A DNA stretch of 64,000 nt from Russula earlei (lineage: Eukaryota; Basidiomycota; Agaricomycetes; Russulales; Russulaceae). The stretch is taken from NCBI GenBank assembly GCA_025769875.1, contig JAGFNK010000092.1, positions 1-64,000 of the forward strand, in the 5' to 3' direction. Positions 42,409-52,189 of the stretch are shown here, one piece after another; position 1 is the stretch's first letter; the number at the start of each line of letters is the position of its first letter. The notes beneath the pieces are model-generated. The model searched no databases, was not told the DNA's origin, and worked only from the letters and a program-made list of their open reading frames with translations. The translations under genes were made by a program, and so were the position numbers.

Positions 42409-45400
42409 CTAATCGGTCTCAGGACCCGACTCACGGAGTTCATCGCCTTCGACTTCTAGCCATGCGCTCTGGGGTCCCATTGCCCTGGGACAGAAGCCTC
42501 TGTAGCTCCGGTGAGTTCTCCTAAGGATGCAATCTACTTGACCACTACAATTGGTGTGAGGCCTGTTACAGTCTTTGTTCCAATGTCCTCTGGTGTTACA
42601 GTGCTTGCAGACGTGTTGTCGCTTCTGGAGCTGATGGCGTTGTGCTTTAGTCATATGTGCAGGAGTGAGAGGGGTGTTAGGGGTGCTAGCGTCATCAGAG
42701 AACATTTGTGGAAAGTGGGAGGGTGCTCCCATAGGAGCATCGTTTTGGGATTGGTCGACAGCACGGGGGAGGTACTCAAGAGGGGGAGTTAGGGAGAGAG
42801 GGGGGTGAATGGATAGTGAGGAAGAAGGAGAGGTGGATGGTTCTTTTGATTCTTCGATTTTGTCATAGCTCCCTGCTAAAGAATAGTATGGCCCAGTATC
42901 TCGAGTAAGGCCACCATCGTACATGAGGTTGTCGAGTTGATGATGAACTCGGACAGAAGTATTGTTGGCGCGGAGGCGGGCACAGATAGCGGCAGTTTCT
43001 TTGGTATGAGCCTGGATCTCGTGAAGTCGATCAGCCAACTGTCCCTGCAGAACACTCAAGGCTCCTTGAATAGATGCATGTTTGCCTTCTAAGATCTTCA
43101 ATTGGAATGAGCTGGTACGGAGGCGGTAGATGTCAGTGAGGGCGCCGGGGTCGTGAAGGTTCTCAAGAGCTTGGGCAGCGTCAAAGTGGAAAGGGTGGTC
43201 CTCGATTAGGAGGCGGAGGTCAGAGGCGGTCACAGAAGGGTGGGGGGCAGAGACAACAGGTTGAGCAATGAGCTTTTCTCCGTAAGTGGGTTCTCCTCGA
43301 CCCGCAGTTCCTAGAAGCATAGGTTCGCCATTGTAGAGAGCAATGCGTAAGTATGGTAAAAGGCGTTTCCGCCCATTGACATGAATATAAAAGGGGGGAA
43401 CATGCATGTAAGGTTCATAAACAAACCAGGGGGGACCAGGGTGAGTGGGGTCCGCTTTAGTCAGGGTGGGTGAGGGGGTTCCTTCGCGGATAGCGAGTGG
43501 GTTGAGGGTGGCGGCGAAGTCCTGGAGTTTGGTCTCCTCTGGGACAATGAGAGTGCGTTGATCAATGATATGTTGGATGACTTCGGGTGAGAGGGGCTCT
43601 TGTTTAATGGTGGGGGAAGGGGTGAGAATAGGTAAGGGGGACGAGGTAGGAGACGACATGGGGGTATTGTAAGTGGAGGTAGCGTGTTCGTGATGCCAGG
43701 CCGACCACTCCGAAGGAGTGGGGGTATTTATAGAAGCTGATCGTGTAATGTGATTCCATACCAGATCAGTAAGCACTGCTCTTCGTATAGACAAATGAAA
43801 CTCTGAAAAACGGGGGTCCATCATAAGAAGTTGAAAGCCACAGAAGTCACCAGGGGAAAGAATTCCGGAAAACAGTTGTTCCCTGGCAGCTATGTTAAAG
43901 ATCATATGTCCACGGTCGGGGATAGTGGGATCATTAACTGAATAGGAAGGGGGGTTACGAGTGTTAATTCGGGGGAGTAGGGTACGTTGTTGTATCGTAA
44001 GATTTGAAAACTGGTCCTCTAGGTCGTCTAGACTTTCGTCTGACTGATGTGATTCTGTAGGGTCAAGGTTAACAGAAGACATGGTACGAAGTTTGGTGGG
44101 TTGTTGTAGATGAAACATGGTGATAGCATCTTGAGCGTTTTTAAGGTTTGAAAGGGGCTCCCATGTGTCTTCTGCTGCGGAGTACCCTTTCCATCGGACC
44201 CTGTACTGGAGGCGGCCCCTATGGATACATTGAGTGGTGATTTTTTCAACTTCATATTCTCCTGAGATAAGGTCAGGTGGCGGTTCGGGGAAGTTTGGTC
44301 CATGTTCGGCTGTTTCCATGACTGGAGATAAGAGGGAAGCATGAAATACGTCATGGATGTTCCATTGGGGGGGTAATTGGAGCTGATAAGCGACGTGGGA
44401 GATTCGCTTGATGATAGTAAAAGGGCCGAATCGTTTGGGGTGGAACTTATGAAACTGATGGGGAGTTTTCAAATTAGTGCCTTCCAGCCAAACCTTCTGT
44501 CCTTCTTCGAAACCTTTGAACTTGGTTTCCTTGATCCAGTTGTTTTGTACCTTTTTCATTGTTTCCTGTGCCGATTCCCTCATGTCTTTCAACGCCTTGA
44601 GTCGTTCTTGGATCCCAGGAAACTTAGATTTGAGTTGGGTGCCAAGTCCTTGTGGGTTGAAGCCCATGAGGAGTTCATACGGGGTTTTCTTGGTGGTGGT
44701 GGACTTATGGGCATTGAAATGATACTGAGCTATGGGGAGCCAATGTGCCCATTCTTCTTGTTTTTCTCCCGTGTAGATGCAGAGATACATCTCTAGAGTT
44801 TGATTGGTTCATTCCGATTGTCTGTTGGTTTGGGGGTGATAGGCGGTGCTCAGGTTCTGGTTGATTCCTAGAATTCGAGAGATTTCTCTGAACAGGTCGG
44901 AGGTAAATCGAGGGTCACGATCGGAAATGATTTTAGAAGGGACCCCGGTCCAAGGGAAGGCATGTCATAAGAACAATTTAGCCATTGCCAGGGTCCCCAT
45001 ATCTTTACGACATGGTATGAATATTGCTGCTTTGGTAGAGTCGTGATTGGTGATGGTCATAATGGTATTGTATTCCTCTGATAACGGAAGGTCGACAATC
45101 CAGTCGATCGCTATGGTTTGGAATGGTTTCTGGAACTCTGGGGGGATCGGGTAAATTGGGGGGTGAGTTGGGTGTGTGGAAGACTTGTTGGCTTGACAGA
45201 CGGCACAGCCTTGAATGTAGTCCCTGATGAAGTAGGCCATTTTTGGCCACCAGAAGGATTCTTGAATTGAATATAGGGTTCGGGCATTTCCCGTGTGTCC
45301 ACCAAGGATACTATCATGGTAGGTATGTAAAATTTTTCGTAAGAGGGGCTCTTGATATGGTACCACCAACTTTCCGTCTTTGAGTAGTGCCTCTTCTTCC

Positions 45401-45508
45401 TCTTGGAGACTGTGTTTAACCTTCCACATGAGGAGATCTGACCTTTGTTTTCTTTGTTCGGTTAGTACTTGTTCATAGAGGTCCTCGGTGTGAAGCATGC
45501 GAATGAAA
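42409..45508 (-). pseudogene. Gypsy integrase, chromodomain and long C-terminal extension
   Basis: The integrase H-H-C-C finger is seen in ILGGHTGNARTLYSIQESFW and GCAVCQANK, and the catalytic Asp residues in IDWIVDLP and IISDRDPRF. The third acidic segment is interrupted: the codon before TNQTLEMYL is TGA where Arg is expected. From 44790 the frame is intact for 793 codons: integrase C-terminus, linker, chromodomain (residues 178-230 of that frame, YRVRWKGYSAAEDTWEPL), then about 557 residues without a domain except a CCHC knuckle (CKHCNTRGHWNKDC, at 42568-42609) near the end. Chromodomains direct chromovirus insertion to modified chromatin. The extension could be a fused accessory ORF; a Met at 44082 could start it separately. 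Confidence 0.85.
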
Positions 45509-46900
45509 AAGTTTGTCCGGTAGTGCCGTGATGTTCTGATTATCTCCTGACCCATCATTGTGGTCAGGTCGTCGTGAAAGGGCATCTGCGTGATTGGAGG
45601 TTCCTGGTTTGTGGTGGATTTCGAAGTAATAATCCGCAAGAGTTGAGATGTATCCGGCAATTCTTTGGTTGATCTTGTGGGGGAGTCGGTAGTGGGCCAG
45701 GTTAGCATGATCTGTAAGAATCTTGATGGGGTGTTTAGTTCCGACTAATAGGTATCGCCAGTGTTGGAGTGCGAGGATCAGAGCCAGGAACTCCCTATCC
45801 CAAACCAGGTAGTTCCTTTCCGCTTCATTGAAGGCGTGTGACATGTTTCCAATCATTTTTCTTTTTCCTCTCTGGTCCTTTTGGAAGAGGATCGCTCCAG
45901 TGGCAAATTGTGAAGTGTCAGTCTCTAATTCATATGGGAGATCAGGGTTGGCAGTGTATAGTTCAGGGTCATCACAGACTGCCGATATCAGGGCTTCTAG
46001 GGCTGTGGTCGCTTCTGGGGTCCAGAGGAAGGGGGTTCCTTTGATGGTGGAAAAAATGGGGTGAGCTATTTTTGCGAAGTCTCAGATAAATGGTCGTTGG
46101 TAATTGAGGGCGCCCATGATCTGTTGTACCTGTTTCAGATTGTTGGGAGGTCTTGGCCAGTTTTTGAGACCGTCCATTTTGACTGGGTCGATTTTGAGGG
46201 TCCCTTGGTTGATCCGGAAACCCAAGAAATCAATTTCCTGTTGTTCAAAAGTGCACTTTGATGCCTTCAGGAAATAGGAGTCTCTTTTGAGTAAGTCAAG
46301 GAACTTGTGTGTGATTTGTTGATGAAGAAGCTCTTCTCCCACACCTGTGGCTATTGCCACATCGTCTAGATAGTTGCAGGTATTTTCTGGGTATTTTAGA
46401 AGCCAGGGTCTGAGGGTATGGTTCATTGCTCGTTGAAAGGCAGCTGGGGCATTGGTAAAGCCGAAACTCATCACCATGGGGATGAAGGTGCCAAATTGAG
46501 TTTTAAAGGCGCCTTTGTGTTGGTCTTCGGGGTGGATCAGGATGTTATTGTAGCCAGCTCGGACATCGAATTTACTGAAGGTGGTTTTGCCCCTTAGTCG
46601 GTGCAATTGTTCTTCCATGTTGGGTAAGGCATGGTAGTCGGGGACTGTGGCGTTATTGAGTTTTCGGTAGTCGACTACCATTCGTGGGGCGGTGCCATCT
46701 TTTTTTTGAACAAAGAAGACCGGGGATACGAAATCCGAAATGCCATCTTTGATAAAACCCTTAGCCAGGTCTTCTTGTATTTGTCTTGATCACTCTTGTT
46801 TCTCATTCTGGGGGAGCGGGTAGGTCCGGCAATCAAGGAACTTGGGGGCGTCGGGCTTCAGGATGATTCTAAAGTCGAGTTCTCCCCAACTGGGTGGGAG
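45473..46900 (-). pseudogene. Gypsy reverse transcriptase and RNase H
   Basis: The RT is recognisable from VDYRKLNNATVPDYHALPN through FSKFDVRAGYNNI to the catalytic NYLDDVAIA, then the thumb (FLGFRINQGTLKIDPVKM). A TGA at 46082-46084 replaces the Arg expected after NYQRPFI, and another TGA near 46792 replaces a Trp upstream of IQEDLAKGF. The RNase H part reads ETDTSQFATGAILFQ and AERNYLVWDREFLAL, ending DALSRRPDH. A frameshift in a five-T run near 45510 separates it from the integrase frame. Confidence 0.87.
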
Positions 46901-47473
46901 TCATTTGGCTGCTTCTTCTGAAAAAACTCTTTGATGTCGTAGGTATTCAGGGGGAATGACAGTTGTCCTGATTTGTGCAACCCGTATTCTTGGTGACTTA
47001 GTTAGGGAGACAGGAGTGAGAAGGACCCCTAGATGATTTTTTAGGTGACCGGTGCTCCAGTTGACAAGGGGGTTTAACGCTTTTAGGAAAGGGTAACCAA
47101 GGATCATTCTATCTTCTCCCAGGTTTGTGACGTAAAATGTGAGAAGCCGTGTGGTGGGGCCATGACGTATGGCCATATGGGCATAATGGGTTAGTGCTCC
47201 TCCTTGGTTACTGGTGCCATCTACATTGATGATGGGTCTGGGGGTTCTGAGAGTTCGAAGTGGAATTTGTAATTTTTCTACAATTCCTTGACTAATGAAG
47301 TTCTCTGTTGCTCCACTGTCTAGGAGTGCTTGGCCAGTCTTTCCATTTGTTGTGATCATAAAGGGAACTTTCATTGAGTTTTCTTTATGTTGGACAATGG
47401 TATCTATTTGGGCCTTAGTACCGACTGTTGTACCTTGGCCTAGAGAAAATCCTCTTTGAGGTTGAGGTCCCAA
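46901..47473 (-). pseudogene. Gypsy aspartic protease
   Basis: The motif ALLDSGATENFIS contains the catalytic Asp, and ILGYPFLKALNP is the typical distal block. The frame ends at a TGA where Arg is expected before LPPSWGELDF, which continues to the RT linker. Confidence 0.82.
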
Positions 47474-48881
47474 AGTTTGGCTCTATCCTCTGCTGGCAAT
47501 GTTTTCATACGGGCCACCATAGTGGCGGCTTCTTCTTCCTTAGGTGGTTCAGGGGTTGGTTCAGTGGTACGTGCCTTGGAGGCAGTAGGGGCAGCATTCT
47601 TGGGACACTCCCGGCTGAGGTGGCCTTTCTCTCGGCAGCGGAAGCAACGTCCTTCTTTTGCCAATTGTTTCCTCTCTTCTTCAGTGAGTTTCTTGAAGTT
47701 GGATTTGGCAGTGTCCACTTGCATTCGATCGGGGTGATGAGACCTATGTTCCGAGGGAGGGTGTGTAGTTTTCCCCTTGAGCTTTTCCCTGATGGTGATG
47801 AAGTGTTGGTGTTGCCTTCTGGCTTCTTCCTTCCATTCCTGAAGAGTGGTAGGCCAGACATCTCTGTTTAGAATTGCGCGATAGAGCCCGATTTTTAAAC
47901 CATTTTGAAGCTTTCAATGGCGATAACGTCCGTTTCTGGCCATCCTGTTTTGTTTAGAAGCTGTTCGAAAGTGGAGATGTAATCATCAAGGGATTCCTTC
48001 ATTGTATGTTTGGCGAGGGCTGCTTGGGCATCTTCTTTTTCCGCAGTGTTGGTGAACTTAAATGTGAAGTCTGTGACAAAGTCTCTCCATAAGACTTCGT
48101 CCATCCTGTTAATGGGGTTTTGGGCCCTGCTTATTTTTTCCCTGAGTGCAGTTGCCTGCGAGTTGACCCATTCTTCGACCTTTTCTCCCTGAATATAGGA
48201 GAGGGCCAACATTGTTCGTTTAAAAGGGGAAACCATGACTGCTTTATCATCATTGAGGCCCCAGAACAGGTTAAATTCCATGATGAATCGTTTTGTTTTG
48301 TTTCTTTCCCCAGTGAAAGCTGTGGGTTCTTTGCCGCTAAGGGATCCATTAGTGCCTTGTGGCGCAGGGGCAACTGCTTGAGGGGGGGGGAACAATGATT
48401 GGGGGGGGCTGAGCAGCCATCTGAGGAGCCTGGACAGCGGCTTGGGGTGGTTGTACAGCGACTTGGGGTTGGGCTGCCATACTGGGTTCTGGGGGGTTCT
48501 GTGGTTCAAGTTCTAGGTCTTCAATGGGTTCCTGGTTTCCAAGAGGGTCCTCTGGTTCTAATGCAGGGGATTCAAAGGGTGTCTGAGTTTCAACGGTGTT
48601 TTCTGGTTCAGGGGGGTTGCCTTCTGTAGAGGGGGCTTCTGATTCTGATGGTGGTTCATAGCGAGGGTCGTTTTCCCTCCAGTAGCCTAATCCAAGGCTG
48701 TTTCTGAGAAGTTCTAGGTCTAGGTGAGTGTAGAGTTGTCCTCTTCTGAGTCGTAGTTCGAACCAATGATTGTTGATGAATTCAACTGGTAGTTCTTTGT
48801 TGTTTTCGGTGGTGATGTAGCAGAGGAAGGTATGGAAGCTATCCCAAGTGGCAGCTCCTACAACGTGTTCAGGGAGGTCTG
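47440..48881 (-). pseudogene. Gypsy gag
   Basis: The N-terminal part (DLPEHVVGAATWDSFHTF) continues in frame from the short piece at 49844-49933 across the inserted solo LTR. An acidic, Pro-rich stretch follows, with a frameshift in a run of nine C (element strand; G9 at 48382-48390). The capsid-like region then reads FTGERNKTKRFIMEFNLFW to ESLDDYISTFEQLLNKTGWP. After a TAA at about 47893 the frame resumes to the CCHC knuckle CFRCREKGHLSREC. No ATG in the correct frame is found at the start, so initiation is unresolved. Confidence 0.8.
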
Positions 48882-49843
48882 TGTCAAGACTCACTGTTGA
48901 ACTATCCAGTTCAAGAGCGAGGGATAAGCTCAAAGACGAGTCGGTAGACGTCCAAGACTGCGTGGGCAAGAAGTAGAATCCAGAGTAGTAACAGATACCA
49001 GAGAGGTATTGTTACTGTGAGAGTCGAGCAATCACGCAGGGAAGAGGCCAGAGTAGTCACAAGGGGACGGTCCTTAAAGGAGTATCCCAGGGTTGGAGAG
49101 TGCCGTAAACAAATGGACAGTCTGAGGACTGTCCGCTACTTTATTGAGCGCTTATATACTACAAGAGAACTGCTAAATAGGGAACAAGTCATAACCTTGT
49201 TATCAAGCACAATAGAGTGATGAGTAAGAAGTCGGAGGACGCTTACTGAGCATGCTCGGTCATGCTCAGTAAGCTGCTGAGTAAGAAGACTCTTCTTGAT
49301 GAGTAAGAGTTTCCCCTGTCCACGTGTTTACTACTTTTAGTGCACGTGTAAGCACCTGATTCATTTCTTGTTAGTTAGTTTAGGGCCAGTCATTTGAGGA
49401 CTTGTAGTTTGGTTAGGGAATAGTGTCATCTTATAAGGCCCTTATATAGTTCTATTAGGGTCCTTAGAGTCGACCCTAATACTTCTATTAAGGTCCTTAG
49501 TATTGCCTTATAGTCGTTCTATAGTTATTAGAGTTGGTCTAATAACGCGTTGTAGGGCCTTTGATACTAGGTTAGTGCCTATTGTAGAGCTCCTAGGGTC
49601 GTTCCGAAGGGTCCTTAGGAAGGCCCTAATACTGTCTTTTGTTGCTAGAAGGGTTGCCTTTAAGTGGGGCTTGCTGTATGTCGATTGTGCCGAGAATCGC
49701 TCGCGCAACAATGCGCGCGTGATATTGTGGACACCTCTACTCACCCCTTTTGCTCGTGTGAACAGGGTGACACCATAGAGACCAGGTTTCCTCCTATAAG
49801 GAAGGGTCCTTCAAGGGCCCTCTCTGGAGAATGGTTCATGACA
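48882..49843 (-). repeat. Solo LTR, family A, second copy, inverted
   Basis: A 962-bp copy, nearly identical to the LTR at 40593-41552 but in opposite orientation, with its own duplication gtctg (48877-48881 and 49844-49848). It lies inside gypsy gag, so it entered after the gypsy element. Confidence 0.9.
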
Positions 49844-49933
49844 GTCTGGGGATGGTCTGGGTTGGACGTGGACCCAACGGTTCGATGGTAGTTCAAGGTT
49901 GATCTCCAGAATGGAGTAGAGAAGCTTAGCTTG

Positions 49934-50552
49934 TGTAACGGTGTCGCAGCCATAAGAGCGTTAGCTCAATGGTTCAGTGGGGCCGAGTCCCTGTGACTTG
50001 GTTCAAGGGTTCAATGGGGCCGGCTCAAAGAGACCGGATCAGAGGTTTAGCGTCTCAAGGCTGAGTCAGACAATGACTCAGTCCGCAGACAGAGTCGATC
50101 TTCTGGTTTCGCAGAAGAGGAGGACGATGATACAGAGGCAGAGGAGGAAGAGGAACACAAGGGTTCCTTGAGGTGTGCTCAGGTCAAGCAAGGTGTAAGC
50201 CAGCACAAGCAAGTTGTGATTTGGGAGAGTATACAGGACAAGGGATGCGACAGGAGATGGGACAAAGCTAAGCTTGGGGCATTCCCCAGCTTCTACAGGC
50301 ACTTAAATACTGTATGTAGCGAGGCTGTACAGTACTATAAGCGGAACAATAGATAAGGGTAGACAAATAGCCAAAGTGACTCAACAATAGGTGAAACACA
50401 ATAAGTGAAACACAATAGATGAAACACAACAGGTGAAACACAATAGGGGATCACCATCAAGGGATGAAACCGTAACCGTGGAGACAAGGATAACAAAGGA
50501 GAACAATAAGGAGAGGGATTATGGACGAACCAAAAAGGGGTAAACTACAACA
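49934..50552 (-). repeat. Gypsy 5' LTR
   Basis: Same length as the 3' LTR (619 bp). Downstream on the minus strand the sequence is caagctaagcttctc with no TGG start, so a standard tRNA primer-binding site is not evident. The A and B box sequences are retained at 49961-49972 and 50000-50011. Confidence 0.92.
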
Positions 50553-50575
50553 CCAATACTAGAGGCTGAGCTGTA

Positions 50576-50994
50576 CTATCACCTATGGGGAACTCGCCAT
50601 TCCACGACCATCTCACCAATTTCATTTTTCCCTGTATCTGCTTGAACAACCCCATTTAAAACTTTGTAGTTATACTATTGAGTGCCATTAATGTCATTCT
50701 AGCAAAGAAAAAATGGAGGTCCATTGAGTGGTTTTCAAGTAGTGTTTTGGCTGGGGGTCACGCCTGCATCACGCTTTCTGTCATGGTGGAGTGCGGAGTT
50801 TGATTCCAGCTGGGTGATCACCGTCGGAGGAGTCTGGGTCACTTCTGTCACCTAATCAAATTGCCTTTGTAAATACACGGGAATGTTTCATCCCGGGCGG
50901 ACTTTAATTTGGCATGTGTTACATGTCCGTTACTTTCGTGACATTTGTGACTGGCGAGATGGTCGTGGAATGGCGAGTTCCCCATAGGTGATAG
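50576..50994. mobile_element. 419-bp non-autonomous TIR element (MITE-like)
   Basis: Near-perfect terminal inverted repeats of about 39 bp start ctatcacctatggggaactc and are flanked by a TA duplication (50574-50575 and 50995-50996). There is no ORF. Removing the element with one TA restores the Copia-1 frame (ELYDSGASQ). TA target and TIRs fit a Tc1/mariner-type deletion derivative; a Pogo-like origin is the alternative. Confidence 0.88.
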
Positions 50995-51676
50995 TATGAC
51001 TCTGGGGCCTCACAGTGTATCACTCCATTCTGAGACAATTTCACAACATATTGGACAATTCAGCCCTGGGCAATCATTGCAGCTGACAAACACCCCTTTT
51101 ACCCAATAGGAATTGGTGACCTTCTAATTCAGGTATTGAATGGACAGACCAATATGCTGATATTATTATGAAACACACTTCATGCACCCCAAATCAGATT
51201 CACTGTTGTATTGGTTAGCTGGATTGCTAATGCTGGATACAAAGTGTGTGCCAAATTGAAAACCAAAAAGGGAAAATTATTGGTAGAATCCCTGCAAGCC
51301 AAAATGGGCTATACAAAGTCAAACATGCAAATGTGGCACAGCCAAGCCTGAGCATGTGGACATCCTTATGCTTCACAGGAGGCTTGGGCATATCTCTGTG
51401 GACATGATCTGCATGCTCATTCAGAAGAAGGCAGTTGATGGACTGCAAATTAATAGACAACATCCCTTTGTTCTTTTATGACTTGTGTGAATATATGAAG
51501 TTAACACATAAAGCAATCAAAAAGGAATGAGAAGCCCCACTCACTAAAGCATTCAGAGATGAAATCTACTCTAATTTGTGGGGGCATTCATTGCTCCAGA
51601 CTATCGCATGGAACAAATACTATGTAACTTTCATGGATGATCACACATGTTACACCAGGCTAGAGCTGCTCAAAAC
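50995..51676 (+). pseudogene. Copia-1 protease and pre-integrase remnant
   Basis: Starts at the protease Asp (DSGASQCITPF followed by a TGA), continues as ITAADKHPFYPIG and VSWIANAGYKV, and then erodes into a pre-integrase segment with many stops and shifts. It ends at LELLKT, where Copia-2 has inserted; the integrase piece resumes with KDETLQASKTF. Confidence 0.8.
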
Positions 51677-52156
51677 TGTTGAAAATAGACGCAGTATGTG
51701 TGATTAGATAGCAGCAGATGATAAGATCGCAGGCAGATCTATCAGACAATAGTTCAGTTTGGTTGACACAAAACTGATATAAATAATGTACCTATCAGAC
51801 AATAGCTACAAGGCGTCGTTAGTACTGTGAGATAAGATGTCATAGTGTAAATACTCACTTCAGTTTGGTTGACACAAAACTGAAGTGATCTACGTACTTT
51901 GTGGCGTTCTTAAGTACCTGAGACCGCCACTAGATGCAGTACAGTTAACTACCATCACGGATCACTAGGTAAGTCCGAGGATCAGTTGTAAGTAGCTACC
52001 GATTGTTCTAAATCACTCTATCAATGTAACTAACGCGTGCTGCAGCGTATGAGCTGAGCCGGTGATGCCCGGTCCGGGTGATCCGACGCGTCAGCGCATC
52101 CGAGTTGTGATCACATCACAACACACCTGAGACTCTGGGCAGTGCAGATCTCAACA
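51677..52156 (-). repeat. Copia-2 3' LTR
   Basis: Runs tgttgagatc...ttttcaaca on the element strand. It contains two direct copies of cagtttggttgacacaaaac, read on the plus strand. Confidence 0.95.
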
Positions 52157-52168
52157 TCCCCCCGTGAT
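52157..52168 (-). other. Copia-2 polypurine tract
   Basis: On the minus strand, cacggggggga lies directly against the 3' LTR. Confidence 0.75.
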
Positions 52169-52189
52169 TAAGGCAGTCGGTAGATTAGA

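Larger units (their letters stand above)
41760..50552 (-). mobile_element. Full-length Ty3/gypsy chromovirus, inactive
   Basis: The element is 8793 bp, flanked by the duplication ccaat (41755-41759 and 50553-50557) and bounded by two 619-bp LTRs. Coding is on the minus strand in the order gag, protease, RT, RNase H, integrase, chromodomain, C-terminal extension. A solo LTR of another family is inserted in gag. Several stops and frameshifts make it non-autonomous. The two LTRs differ at about eight sites, all transitions by my reading. Confidence 0.93.

Noticed and set aside
42409..50552. CRISPR-like or prophage-like structure in the repeat block
   Set aside because: All repeats resolve to LTRs, TIRs or minisatellite of a eukaryotic genome.
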